From contig NC_133772.1 of NCBI RefSeq assembly GCF_003597395.2, forward strand, positions 146,473,429 through 146,537,428: a DNA stretch of 64,000 bases. Direction: 5' to 3'. The notes beneath the pieces are model-generated. The model was not told where the DNA came from and ran no database searches. It saw nothing but the letters and a program-made list of their open reading frames with translations. The first letter of the stretch is position 1, and each line of letters opens with the position of its first letter. Source of the stretch: Chelonoidis abingdonii. Taxonomy: Eukaryota; Chordata; Testudines; Testudinidae. Made by a program: the position numbers and the translations under genes. Below, piece after piece: positions 10,765 through 22,266 of the stretch.

Positions 10765-10877
10765 GTGTTTTGGGTTGCCAATTTTGGTTGGACATATTCC
10801 TGGAGGTTTAATCACATGACAATCTTTAATTAAAGATTTATCTTTAATTCCTGGAGACTCCAGGACAATCCTGGAGG
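10765..10877. mobile_element. Left half of a GGGTTGCCAA-type MITE
   Basis: It begins near GGGTTGCCAATTTTGG and runs to CCTGGAGG, where a hAT element is inserted. An inverse terminus (CTTGGCAACCC) of the same type is seen at 17915-17925. Class is unknown. Confidence 0.5.
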
Positions 10878-11095
10878 CAGGGACGGCTCCAGGCACCAGC
10901 TTATCAAGCAGGTGCTTGGGGCGGCAACTCTGGAGCGGGGCGGCACTTTCAGGTATTCTCGGCAATTCGGCGGAGGGTCCCTCACTCAGGCTCGTAGCGA
11001 AGGACCTCCCACTAAATTGCCGCATATCGCAATCGTGGCACTTTTTTTTTTTTTTGTTGGCTGCTTGGGCGGCAAAACCCCTGGAGCTGGCCCTG
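10878..11095. mobile_element. Non-autonomous hAT element
   Basis: Termini CAGGGACGGCTCCAG and, inverted, CAGGGCCAGCTCCAG. Flanks CCTGGAGG (10870-10877) and CCAGGCGG (11096-11103) form an imperfect 8-bp duplication. Interior motifs (GGTGCTTGGGGCGGCA, CAATTCGGCGG) match 1944-2186 and 17657-17906. It contains a 15-T run at 11042-11055. Confidence 0.75.
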
Positions 11096-11103
11096 CCAGG
11101 CGG

Positions 11104-12269
11104 CAATTGGGGAATAAGCAGAGCTTAGCCCAGGAACAGGAAGGCAGGAGTAGATTTAAAAACCTGCACACCCAGCCACAAATCAGCCACTGGCTCACAG
11201 GGGACATGTGTGGGAGGCGAGGGGCAATGCATTGGTTTGGTTCCATTCGGTTCCTCTGTGGGCAGCACCAGCAGCTTACGGGACCCCTGTAACCATCTCT
11301 TCTAGGCAATCAGCCAGTTCGACCCACCGCGTGAGCAAAGCACTTCTACCCCCCTGGGCCTGCGGAGACGTGGCAGCCTCTGCGAAATTTGCAACGTTTT
11401 ATACAAATCAAATATTATATTGGTGAATAATCTTTGTTTCCTGCCATCTCAGCTCACAAGGAGGGAGCAGACAGGGAGCGTGGGCATGTGCATGATGAGC
11501 ATCTCTGCGAGCGCCATGTTAAGCCCAGCGGGCTGGGCGCTTCAGTGTAGATGGGAAGGTTGGCTGGGGTTTCAGATGGCTGCAGGCTGCAGCCTCTATG
11601 AAAGGGATGAGTTTCTCACTTAACGGGGGGGAGGTTTGGGGGCTGGGTTGGGTTGTTTTAATGCCATTGGGGGTCGGTGAACTGTGGGCTCTGTAACTTT
11701 CTGTAATGTTACTGCAGATGGCTACAAGACAATTTTCAACGGAATAAACTCCCTCTGCAAGAAGGAAAATGCTACCATGAAGATGCACTTACATACAAAA
11801 GATGAATATTAAGAATACATAATAATATAATAAATAATTCGGTTCTGTAGTATTCTTAGTATTGAATCTCAAAACAGTCTCGTTTTCCTTGCAACAGCCT
11901 GGAAAAGGTTACAACTTAATATTATTTCAGCCTTGCACTAAGTGGTGATCACTGACGAGCCAGGAGAACCTGCAGAGAAGTAGTATATTTACCTGTGGCT
12001 GAACAGAGTATATAAAATCTAGGTCCAGCTCCTCACCTAGTGTACATCACCACAGCTCTGAAGTAAATGGCACCATGACAATACACTGCCTGAGGCTCTA
12101 GCCCAGCACACACAAGGAAAATATCACACATGCTTTAAACGATGCTCCCAGCTCTCTGCCTAGTGAATCACTTCAATATGCAGATGTGATTTGCTTAATT
12201 TAAAAAGAATCATAATGAAGTAATTACTACTCACCTCTCAATATTGGGAGTTCCCTTCACAAGGTCCTT
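11104..12269. other. Unassigned sequence left of the retrovirus
   Basis: No gene or repeat could be named. The base composition is moderate, without the hAT-like GC pattern seen on the other side of the retrovirus. Confidence 0.35.
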
Positions 12270-12369
12270 NNNNNNNNNNNNNNNNNNNNNNNNNNNNNNN
12301 NNNNNNNNNNNNNNNNNNNNNNNNNNNNNNNNNNNNNNNNNNNNNNNNNNNNNNNNNNNNNNNNNNNNN
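12270..12369. other. Assembly gap (100 N)
   Basis: Placeholder-size gap. By comparison with the 3' LTR, about 95 bases of the 5' LTR start should lie here. Confidence 0.98.
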
Positions 12370-12644
12370 ACACAGCATAGACCATTGCACTTAAGGGCCA
12401 ATGGAAAAGTTATTAGCCTATAGATCGATACCAATCAGTAAGGACGTGGAATATGCAATGCTGTAGTCACAGTGGTTTTTCTCTGTCTGTTGCTTTCTTG
12501 TCCTTATGTCTAAACCCTGCTTTTCTGTATAAATAAGATAGTTTGTGTCTTGTATGGTGCTCAACATTATTGGGTGTATAGCAGAGCGGTGTGCTAATAA
12601 AACAGAGTGGTCTGACAAACTGAGTCCTGAGTCTAACCTTGACA
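12370..12644 (+). repeat. 5' LTR of an endogenous retrovirus (left end in gap)
   Basis: Matches the 3' LTR from ACACAG through CCAATCAGTAAGGACGTGGAATAT, the polyadenylation region CTAATAAAACAGAGTGG and the end CTAACCTTGACA. The two LTRs differ by many small indels as well as substitutions. The start is lost in the N gap. Confidence 0.75.
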
Positions 12645-15600
12645 ATTGGAGTTTCCACTGAAGGGCAATGTCTTCACTGGGGCTGGTGATCCTACTCTTT
12701 TCTGGTAGGATACCGGGCAAGCGCACCTGGCATATGGCCTGAGCGGCCTCCACTAGAGAGAAAGTCACAGCCACAGTGAGCAGGTCACGCCATGAACCTG
12801 TTGGTTTCACATCTGTTCTGGTAGGGATACCAGGGATCTGACATCAGGTAACTGTCAGGTAATTTCTGTGCTTTGTCCGGACAAGACTGGTCCGCTGTTC
12901 TATTCCATCTCTTGTGATGGTTTGGTCTGGAGTGCTGCTCTGTGGGATTCGCCGACCAAGAGCGGTCCTGTCCCCGCGGTCTGAAGGAGTGGAACTGCAA
13001 AATCGCAGCCGCGCCTTCTGGAAAACCCCTGTGTGAAAGCAGAGGCGCATTGACTGGCAGTACCGTGGCTGGCTCCTTTTGTGTGTTGTACTGGACAAAT
13101 CTTCCTTCTTGTGTGTACTCGTGTGTGAGTTCTCCTGTATTGGTAACCAGACGTCAGAGGGACAGTTCCCTAAATAACACCAAGCTTATTTATGTATTTA
13201 GATGGTCCAGCTCCTGTAAAAGAGTCCGGACTCCCGTAAATTTCCTGCGAAACATGGCTCTAGACAACTCAGGGGACCAAAACCAGTGCACTGTTAAATT
13301 TGAACTAAGACTGAGGGAGAGTTAACGTTTCATGCAGTGGTGGGAAGACGGCAAATCGAGGTGGAAAAATCAAAACTGCCTTCTCTCAAATATTCAAGAT
13401 ATCATATACAAAGCTTATTTAAAAGCCTCCTCTTCCCACATCAGACTGACGCTCCCTATCCATTCTCCAAAGCCCGGCCCAATTCCAACTCCCTTCATGC
13501 TCCCTCTCATTTGAAAAGGACAAAAAGGCCCTTGTTCTGTCTCCCTTTGTTGTCTGCTCAAAAACGGATATCTTATGTTCCACACCATTTCAGCAAGGGA
13601 GGGTGGGCTCTCAACTAGCCCCCACCTTCCTGGTCCTTTCCGTTGAACATTTTTCAAAATGGAAGTGACCACAAAGCGCTCGACAACGTGTCACTGGAAA
13701 AAAGCAGGATGGGCCAGACAAGCAGAAGCAACAGATAGAAAACTGAAAAACAGGTGGAATAGCCCTAAGGGAATCGTGTCTAGGAGTAAGAAAAGCAGGA
13801 AGTCAGGCAGAATCCTGGAATAGATTAAATGGTGAATGAGGTGAAAAGGTGTCATTCTGGCACATAAACAAGTGATTAAGGAAAGAGAGTGAAAAGTCGA
13901 ACTCTACAGAGGTGAGAGAAATTAAGAAGTTAACTGTGTGGAACACTGTTAAAAGGACCATGTTAAAAGAGAGAATCTTGGCTTTCTTTGCGCCATTCTA
14001 AAAGGAAAAGGCCCTTCCAGAAGAGTGCCCTGTAAATATCCAAATATATATATCTGATATATTAATATATTACAGCTATCGTAAACAAAGCTGTGAAAAA
14101 ACATGTTAAGAAAAGATATGATATGTATCATTTGTCTGTGAAAAATATGTAAAGTTTCTAAGATACTAAACCAAACATTGGTTTGTTACAACCCGTTTCT
14201 AGTGTGTAAGACATAATATGTGATTTGTGTTTTTACATCCTACGAAAAATCATTTGAACTCTTAATCAAAGTTTGCAAAACTGACAAACTTTTGCAAGAC
14301 CAGGTATTAGTTGCTGTTGCTTGAAGTTTAGCATTTAAACCTAAGGGGTAATTGACTTTACAACATTTACAAATGTTTTTAAATAAAAAACCAAATCATG
14401 GCTCACATGGCAGTGTCAAATAAGGAAAGATTCTGAAAGTTTTCTTGGCGTTGTTGTGTATTTGTAACATAGCAGATAAAGTGAAAATAGAAATACAGAC
14501 CTGAAGCAAAAGCAGATAATAAACAAGACAGTAAACCTTCTTAATAGTCGACACGCACTTATAAGGTCACATGAAACGAAAACAAAGAGAAATCGTTAAA
14601 CACTGAGTAATCTTTAATAGCTTTGAAGTAGTAATGAAATGTCATTTCTTAAGGACATGAACTGTAAGTAACTAGAAATGGTAATTTTTGAAAGTTAAGT
14701 AGAAAGATGTGCATTTCCGAATGAGTATTAAAGATAAAAGCAAATTAGAACGTGCTGCTGAATTAAAATCCTATTAAGGGCCCAAAAAAGCCGCAAGTAG
14801 GCGTGTTTCTTTTCATGCCCTGTGTGTTAAGACAGAGTCTCTAGCTCTGCTGATGGCTTTGAATCAAAGCCAAAGCCTGTTGATTGCAATTACCTAACTG
14901 ATAAAAAGGTGAGAACTGCCAGCACAAAGAAGCTGCAATAAAGAATATACCTGTCAGCAAACAATTGCCTACAAAGTATGAATAACCAGATATCTTTAAG
15001 AGATTCTGCTATGTTATTGTTAATATTACATTAACTAAATTTAATGTTAGTAGTACCCCTGTAACAACTTATAGGGTGTATGATTTTGGAAAATCCTTTA
15101 AAGTAATATGGAATGATGCTTCTCAGCTATTACCAGTGAATAACTTAAAGCTTACACAGCCAGGAAAACATTACAACTATTGGTTGATAAAAGCAAACAC
15201 TAGGCTACACGCTCATGAATTAATACTAACGGGAAACAACCTCTAAAAAAGTAGAAGATTAACCTGCTGCTATAACAAACAACAACAACAACAAAAAAAT
15301 AGAAAAATGGGGGTAATTCCTCGTTTTGCCAATCAGCAAGGTTAGTAAAAGAAAGGAATCTTTTAAGTATAATCAATGCCACGCACAAAGGGTAGAAATG
15401 TTATTTTTGTCTTTCAGATACTCCAAAGTACTGTTAATGGGCTAATGTATGTTATTCTTGGGGAAAAGTGTTTAAAAAGTTTAGCAACCACCAAGAGACA
15501 ATTGAAATGTAATGTAGTACTGTGGTTCCAATAATCACATTACTATTGCCCACAACAACAAAACAGTCCAGTACTGTAAGCACTGATTAGCTGAGTCTCT

Positions 15601-17275
15601 ATCAAGCTGGCACTGATGGCAAACAGTTACCAATATGTTACACCTTAATTGTTTGGTTTTAAATTGTAATTTGTTTAATTAAAATGTATAAAATGTGCTG
15701 GTGATAAACAAATGTTGCAAAGCTAAAGCCACAACTCAAATCACTCCCAGTATTTCTATACGTGCGATAAATATGATCTGGCGATTATAATCATAGGTCA
15801 AAAGGGATATGTAGGAGCAGGATTTGATTTATGCCCATAAGAATAATGTATGATTTGATTTCATCTGCCTACCCTTTTGCAGAACAGAAGAAAAGACCTC
15901 TGGGACTAAAGATTCTGTTTTCCCATATGCATTACAAACTGGGCCTTCTTAACTCTTTGTTTTAAGATTTATATAAAGACAGATTCTCTATTGTCTGTTA
16001 GCAAATTAGAGAAACATTGAGGCCTGGGTCTCAAAGTAAATGTGCTTAGTTATTAATTGTAAAATTAGCAAGGTTTAATTTGCAATGCTTTTTTGTTCAA
16101 TATAAATTACTACTGTTTGTATTCTTATCTATTTGTGTGAATGAGGAATGTATGCTCGAGAAAGTAAGGTGTGAAGCCATTGTTTTAGTCAGAGTCAAGG
16201 GGAAGTAGTAAGAAAACTTAAAGCACTCGCTTACTACCCGATGTGTTAAACTGTCTGCATTTCAGAGTGACATGCTCACAGTGTAAGAATGTACCACCCC
16301 AGGAACAGTCATCACTTTTCAGACCATGCAGAGTCAATTTGACTCCAGAAGAAGACGTAGAGAAACACCTGCATATCTACAATCTACGCCCGTAAGGGTG
16401 CCAGAAGCAGACGAGTACATAAAGCAAGCCCAAGAAGAAGCAGTAGTGAGCCTAGCGACCTGCTGTTCTGGTGACATAAACTGTGACTGCAGTTCCCTCG
16501 TGAGGTTGTCAGAACCGAGGGCGCGCTGCCTCCAACATGCACCTTTGGTGTGCCTGTTCCTCGCTGGTTGGTGTCTTAAGGTCTGGGGAGTCCACATGAC
16601 ATTCATTTTATCCAGCGCAAGTGTGGATAGCTCAGACCTTATTATTTCTAAAATGCTGGGTCTGCAGCCCCATCAGCCCACTCTCAAACTGGTGTTCCTG
16701 TCCTGTTATCCCACTCAATTCCCAACCTCATGGAGACCTTGTCTGTTTTACACAATATGGAACAGTAATGACACCTGGGAAAAGGGCTTATAGGCAGTTC
16801 CTTAATCACACTTGGGTGAGCCCTGCGCAAAGAAAACAGCGGCGATCGACAGGTGGCCCTCCAAACCGTCAGGCATTGGACCATAGTGCTGGCGCCAAGG
16901 AGAGGACTGTGCTTTCATTGGAAAACAATATTGTCTGTTTATACCTGACCACCAATGAGTATATAATCGCTCTAGCCACTTAGAACAATCGCATTCTCTC
17001 TGAAGAGCCGGTTCTTTATGGAAGTGGCTAAGTAACCTGTTCTATTTCTCTGGCATAGGAAAGTGGTTGTTTCAGGGCGCCCTAATATCCTGTCTGGACC
17101 TTGTGATTTTTGTATCTTTCAGTAATCTCCTGTTATATCCAGAATTGTGTCACCCAGGTACTGCCCAAACAAGTTGCTAATATATGATTTGATATCGCTG
17201 ATGAACAGAGTGATAAGAACAGTTATTTGTGGAACCCAGTAATTTTGGTCATGGCATGAGCTTGCAAAGAGGGAT
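12645..17275 (+). pseudogene. Endogenous retrovirus internal region, broken
   Basis: About 4.6 kb between two LTRs, short for a full provirus. No gag, protease or polymerase frame could be recognised in 12.7-16.3 kb; frames are short and broken. Near the right end there are env-like traces: a short ALQ...RQALD pattern with a frameshift between its halves (16856-16881), as in the TM subunit of gamma-type Env proteins, and further right a hydrophobic stretch (about 17055-17150) like a membrane anchor and tail. A purine tract (AAAGAGGGA) sits right before the 3' LTR. The element is non-coding as it stands. Class assignment is tentative. Confidence 0.55.
12647..12664 (+). promoter_or_regulatory. 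Primer-binding-site-like sequence, tRNA-Gln type
   Basis: Two bases after the LTR end comes TGGAGTTTCCACTGA. It resembles the complement of the 3' end of tRNA-Gln (TGGAGGTTCCACCGA) with two mismatches in 15. The position just after ...ACA fits a retroviral minus-strand primer site. Confidence 0.5.
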
Positions 17276-17656
17276 TGTGAAGTAGAATTAATTTTTTGTA
17301 AAATAAGAATGATTAAAGAATGTTGTCTACCTAAGCAAAATTGTTGGATGTTTGCAATCCAGTGTCAGGAACACAGACATTAGCATAGAACAATTGCACC
17401 GTTTAGGGCAATTGGAAAAGTATTATAGCCTGACGTACCAATCAGTAAGGACGTGGAATATTGCTCTGTGTCACAGTGGTTTTTCCTGTCTGTTGCTTCT
17501 TTGTCCCTTTGTCTAAAATCCTTGCCCTCTTATCTGTATAAACGTAAAGTAGTTTGTGTCTTGTATGGTCTCACATTACTGGGGTGTTTGCAGAGCAGGT
17601 GTGCTAATAAAACAGAGTGGTCTGACAAACTGTGAGTCCTGAGTCTAACCTTGACA
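17276..17656 (+). repeat. 3' LTR of the endogenous retrovirus
   Basis: It runs from TGTGAAG after the purine tract to TTGACA, so the ends are TGT...ACA. About 381 bases. It has CTAATAAAACAG as polyadenylation signal and matches 12370-12644. Directly to the right is the interior of a hAT element rather than a recognisable target duplicate. Confidence 0.75.
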
Positions 17657-17906
17657 ACACCAAGCGCGTGCTTGGGGTGGCATGCTGTGGGGGGCGCTCT
17701 GCTGGTTGCCGGGAGGGCAGCAGGTGGCTCTGGTGGACCTCCCGCAGGTGTCACTGCAGACGGTCCGCTGGTCCCGTGGCTCCGGTGGAGCATCCGCAGG
17801 CATGTCTGCGGGAGGTCCACTGGAGCCGCGGGACCGGCGAGCGGCAGAGCGCCCCTCGTGGCGTGCCGCCGTGCTTGGGGCGGCAAAATGGCTAGAACCG
17901 GCCCTG
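17657..17906. mobile_element. hAT element, left end missing at the retrovirus junction
   Basis: The right terminus is CAGGGCCGGTTCTAGCC on the minus strand, followed by CCTGGAGG (17907-17914). The interior (GTGCTTGGGG, GCTTGGGGCGGC) matches other hAT copies here. The left terminus is absent, since the LTR end abuts the interior. It contains repeated CTCCGGTGGA and CCTGCGGGAGGTCCAC blocks, also found in 52866-53165. Confidence 0.7.
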
Positions 17907-17914
17907 CCTGGAGG

Positions 17915-18090
17915 CTTGGCAACCCAGGGCCACCCGGGGGGGCAAGTGGGGCAATTTGCCCCAGGCCCTGGGCCCTGCAGGGGCCCCCACAAGAATAAAG
18001 TTTTCTATAGTATTGCAACTTTTTTTTCATGGAAGGGGCCCCCGAAATTGCTTTGCCCCAGGCCCCCTGAATCTTCTGGGTGGCAACCCT
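17915..18090. repeat. MITE right end and adjoining GC-rich repeat
   Basis: CTTGGCAACCC is the inverse of the GGGTTGCCAA terminus at 10765. It is followed by a GC-rich segment (GGGGCAATTTGCCCCAGG palindrome) ending GGGTGGCAACCCT. Boundaries and class are unclear. Confidence 0.4.
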
Positions 18091-19123
18091 ACGCAGGAAA
18101 TCAGTTTAGATTACCATAATAGTCCCATGTGGCATTAACATCTTAACATCTATTACTTCAGTATGAGTATTTGTGGAATGAGGTACTACTCAGCATGAGT
18201 AACTATATCAGAATCTTGCCCGGTATTAAACAATGAAAAGCAGACCAAATGCACAGGGTGACCAAAGGATGGATTTAACAGAGTAGTATAGGGTTTTCTG
18301 CCTAAATAAATAGGAATATGGCAAATCTTAGCTGGGTGAATAAAAGGGAATATTTGTGGAGAAAGTGTGTTATAAGGAGGAATCTGAAAGAAGAGGATGG
18401 TTAGTGCACCATGGGAGAGGGAAAATTCAGGCATAGAGGGCTTCCTTAGACTTGTGCTGACCAAGGTTGTACATTTTATAAGAATGTTTTCTTGTGAGAT
18501 TTCCAGTATGTCAGTTTACAGTCATAGAAGAAAAGAAGGAATGCAAAGCAGTGTGAAGTCATCTGAGCATTGCAAAGGTTTTGTATTCACATCTGGAACT
18601 GGCTGAAGGGTCAGGGGGCTGTTCTTATTTTCTAAACTATTTTACCCATCCCTTCTGTACAGCAAAGAGCTTTGACAGATGTAAACAGAGTCTAAATGAA
18701 TGCTTCCCTGACAGCTAGCTAGGAGGGGAAGAGACTATGGGTGTGTTTAAGTAAATGCAATTTGCTCCTGCTCTGTTTACATATTCATCATTTACAGCTG
18801 GTCAAAGGATCGACTTTGGCTGGTGTTGGGTACAAGTGACCTTAGTACTGAATGCAGGGGTAGTGAAATATGGTTACCAATATTATAATTATTGTAGCAA
18901 TACAAGAAAGCAGGACTGTGTGTAACCTGTCCCAAACGAGGGGGAGGGCACCCTCAGTTGCAAGAATGTCATTAAGCAGGGGCTTAAATGTCAGCAGCCA
19001 GTGAAAAGCGAGGGGGCAAGATTTTACTCTTATTCAGGAGGCTAATTACCCACCCTGTTTTCCAGGTGCTTAAAGAATAGAGCTAAATAGGCTTTATTAA
19101 AGACCTCTTTTGTTAATTTAATT
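18091..19123. other. Unassigned sequence
   Basis: No gene or repeat recognised in about 1 kb. Confidence 0.4.
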
Positions 19124-19131
19124 GCTTAATG

Positions 19132-19536
19132 CAGGCCTGCACAACACGTAGCCTGTGGGGGCTCACTGTGTGGCCTGTGGGGGGTGAGTAGGCAAGTGGC
19201 AGGAGAGGGATTAGGGCTGAAGGGGCAGGTGGGCAGTGGCAGGGGCTGAGGAGGTGAGCTGGGGTGTGGGGTGGGAACTGAGGAGGTGAGCAAGGAGTCA
19301 GGGGCTGACCTGTTCTACTGATCTGGTCTGGCTCCCATCTCCTTTCCAAGGGTTGCAGGGGTGCTGGGGGGGAAGTATTTCAGAGGGGCTGGGCGGTGCT
19401 GGGGGGGTGTTGTGTTTCCGGGGGGCTGGGCGGCGCTGGAGGGGGATTTGGTGGGGCCGGGGGGTGCGGGTTCAGCCCTCAGCTATTTTCTTAGGAGTAA
19501 TGTGGCTCTGGCCACTTTACGAGTTGTGCAGGCCTG
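19132..19536. mobile_element. Non-autonomous hAT element (CAGGCCTGCACAAC termini)
   Basis: Both ends read CAGGCCTGCACAAC inward. Flanks GCTTAATG (19124-19131) and GATTAATG (19537-19544) are an 8-bp duplication with one change. The interior is a G-rich imperfect minisatellite built on GGGGCTG and GGTGAG units. Confidence 0.85.
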
Positions 19537-19544
19537 GATTAATG

Positions 19545-20177
19545 GGAGCTGAAACCAGTTGTGGTAGGACTGTATTTCTACCCTGCCTGCTAAGAGCTAA
19601 AAACACCAAGAAACTGATGTGCATAAGTCACAGCAGAGGCAGAAGGTGATGAGCAGCCAGCAGGGAGGTATGATGAGTGGCCAGTAGGGTGGCTGGTGGA
19701 GGGGCACAGTGAGAGCAGTAAGTAGGTGGCTGGTGAGTGGCCAGAGGTGAACTCTGCAGATGCACCTCTGAACTCTGGGTCTGCACTGGCCAAGGACAGC
19801 AACTGTGAGTGGGGTGCAAAGAAGGGTCGGGCATGTGAAAGGGACTTTTGGTTGTTGGATTTAAGAACCTGAGAGGAAAAGGGAACTGCCCAACTTATGT
19901 GGAGGTGGGTCTTTTACTCATGGTTTGTTTATGAATCCTGTTTGTGGTGTTTTCCCAAATTAACTCCGAGCTACTTCCCTCCTTTTATTAAATTTCATTT
20001 CTACACTCGGACTCTGTGCTTGGGAGTGAGGAAGTATTGCCCGGGGTAGTGTGTAATTTCCACAGGTTACTGTGTGGGGGCTCAAACTGGTTCTGAGTTG
20101 TATCGATGGAAAGGAACCCCTAGATATTGAACCTGGCCTTGGTTGCTGCTGGCTCCGCCTGGCAGAAAGATTACACA
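19545..20177 (+). repeat. LTR-like 3' fragment
   Basis: The right 330 bases have the layout of an LTR R-U5 region: TTTTATTAAATTTC (about 19983), ACTCGGACTCTGTGCTTGGGAG, then a GGGGGCTCAAACTGG block, and an end near GATTACACA. The left end is not definable and 19545-19850 is unassigned. Confidence 0.4.
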
Positions 20178-20445
20178 TACACTCCCCTACCCCCAAACGT
20201 GCCTCTCAAAATTTCCAATAAACATGGAGTGCCAAATAATGCTTGCTCCATGTGGGTGCACTAGGGGACACCTGTGTATGCCTCTTCCCATCCATAGAGC
20301 GGGGAGAGGTGTATAATCTGCATTCAACAGTGGGTTCCATAGGGGAAGAAGGAGTGCTAAAGCTGTTGCTAACAGCATTAGAGGGTCATGGCCATGCTTA
20401 TATGTGGTTATATTATGGTCCCTACCACCTACCATAATGTCATAC
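20178..20445. other. Unassigned sequence
   Basis: Nothing recognised. Confidence 0.3.
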
Positions 20446-20807
20446 CAGGGTTCTCAACCTTTTTCTTTCTGAAGCTCCACAAACGTGCTGTAAAAACTGC
20501 AAGGCTCACCTGTGCCACAATAACTGGTTTTCTGCATATAAAAGCCAGGGCCAGTGTTAAGGGGTAGCAAGCAAGGAAATTGCCCAGTGCCCCAGGCCAC
20601 AAAGGGCACCGTGAAGCTAAGTTGTTTAGGCTTTTGCTTAAGCCCCAAGTGGCAGGGTTCAGGGTCCCAGGCTTCAACCCTATGCAGTGGGACTTAGATT
20701 TGCTCGGGCCAAGGGCAGAAAGCTAAACATTGGTCCTGCTTAGTGGACCCCCTGAAATCTGCTCATGGCCCTTGACGGAGCCCCGGACCCCTGGTTGAGA
20801 ACGACTG
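20446..20807. mobile_element. Non-autonomous hAT (Charlie-type) element
   Basis: Starts CAGGGTTCTCAACC and ends with the inverse CAGTCGTTCTCAACC, the TIR style of Charlie-like hATs. Adjacent ATGTCATA and ATGTAGTA could be a worn 8-bp duplication, offset by one base on the left. Confidence 0.75.
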
Positions 20808-20984
20808 ATGTAGTATATCTCCTCCCCCCCCACCCCCAGCATTCCTCAGCTTCCCAAGAGGCATAATTAACCCCTAGGGCTCACGATAAAATGTTCAAAA
20901 GCACATAACTGACTTAGGAGCCTAAGTCCTATTTTTAAAAGTGATGTAGGCAGTGGTGTAGTTGCGTTGGTCCCAGTATATAGC

Positions 20985-21070
20985 ACAGACTAGGTGGGCA
21001 AGATAGTATCTTTTATTGGACAATTTCAGTTGGTGGAAGGTACATGCTTTCAAGCTTCACAGAGCTCTAC
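20985..21070. repeat. Recurring TCTTTTATTGGAC repeat, copy 1
   Basis: Shares GTATCTTTTATTGGACAA...TTGGTGG and TTTCAAGCTTCACAGAGCTCT with copies at about 35580, 49708, 56877 and 58065. Unnamed interspersed repeat. Confidence 0.55.
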
Positions 21071-21859
21071 ACAGGTGCATCAGAGCAGGTAAAAGGCAGG
21101 TCACTCTCATCTGCCAGGTGCCTATGAAGGATGGCACTCAGTCTGTGCCCAACAAGAGAATGCAAAGAAAGCGGCAGGTCCCCTGCTCCCCCTCTATGGC
21201 ACATTGAGGCCAGCACATAAATGGAGTAATGGCTAGAAAGAGTCATGGCAATTGGGTGGGGGTGGGCATTGCTGGAGTTACAAAAGTGCCTACAGCCCTG
21301 TTTATGGATCAGAGCAGAAGAGGTGCCAGTCCAAGCTGGCTGGTTTGCCCAGGGCCTCCAGAATCCTAGGACACTGGGAAGGGGAGCAATAAACTCACCT
21401 GGGAGAAGCAGAGCACTCAGGGATGCAACTCAGGATGGACCTGCCAAAGGAGAAACCAGGCCACAGTGACCTGCCTCTCCAGCCCCACCCAATGACTGTG
21501 ACTCTCTCCCCAGGCATCACCCCTTTTATGTGCTGTTCTGCTGCAGCATTTTAAATGTAAACAAACTCTTAGGCCCTTAAGTCTCTTAGGCACTTCTGAA
21601 ACTGTCACTCCTGCATTCTACAACTCTAGCACTGTACCATCAGTCCATGAGCCCCCAAACCTGCAATTCTGAAATGCCAATTCTAACAAAACAACTAAAA
21701 ATCAGACTCTTGCACTTTTAACTAAATATCGTGGCGCATCCCTGTCATCATTTATGCACAGGGATGGAGTAAGCTGCAGGTTGTGAGGAACTGTTGCTAT
21801 TTCTAAACTGCTCAGTCACCGTTCTCAACATTAGCTTAAGATGAACCAAAGTAACAGAC
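21071..21859. other. Unassigned sequence
   Basis: No supported gene. Short frames here have no family resemblance. Confidence 0.35.
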
Positions 21860-22258
21860 CAGTGGTTTACAACTTATTTTCATTTGCAGGTCCCTAAAAA
21901 AATTCAGATAGAGGTTTGGACCGTTTTGGAAATTCAGCCTGTGGTCTGTGGACACCCTACCATAGAAATCCTAGACTGAAAACTGTCTGAACAGTATTCA
22001 ACTATAAATGTTGCACATGCTTCGCATGGCATTTGATGCAGCGTGAGAAATGGTGCTAAACTGGGGGCTTCTATGGTAACAATAACACTTCCAGGTTTTG
22101 ACCTCTAGGTGGGGGTATTCACGTACTTTTGATTGATCAGAAAAATGGAATACCTTTTCTGGGATCTGAAACTATTTTCATAAGTCACCTTCTGCAGACC
22201 CTTTAAACATAGTCTGCAGACCCTCAGGGGTCTGCGGAGCACAGGTTGAAAACCACTG
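21860..22258. mobile_element. Non-autonomous hAT (Charlie-type) element with target duplication
   Basis: Begins CAGTGGTTTACAAC and ends, inverted, CAGTGGTTTTCAACC. Flanks TAACAGAC (21852-21859) and TAATAGAC (22259-22266) match at 7 of 8 positions. An internal direct repeat TCTGCAGACCCT lies near the right end. Confidence 0.88.
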
Positions 22259-22266
22259 TAATAGAC

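Noticed and set aside
16326..16793. 155-codon frame as an intact retroviral gene
   Set aside because: The arginine-rich start looks striking but no domain is recognisable and later env-like traces are in other frames.
17530..18119. Several frames of 115-166 codons
   Set aside because: All lie in GC-rich hAT and LTR sequence in several overlapping frames; no protein family.
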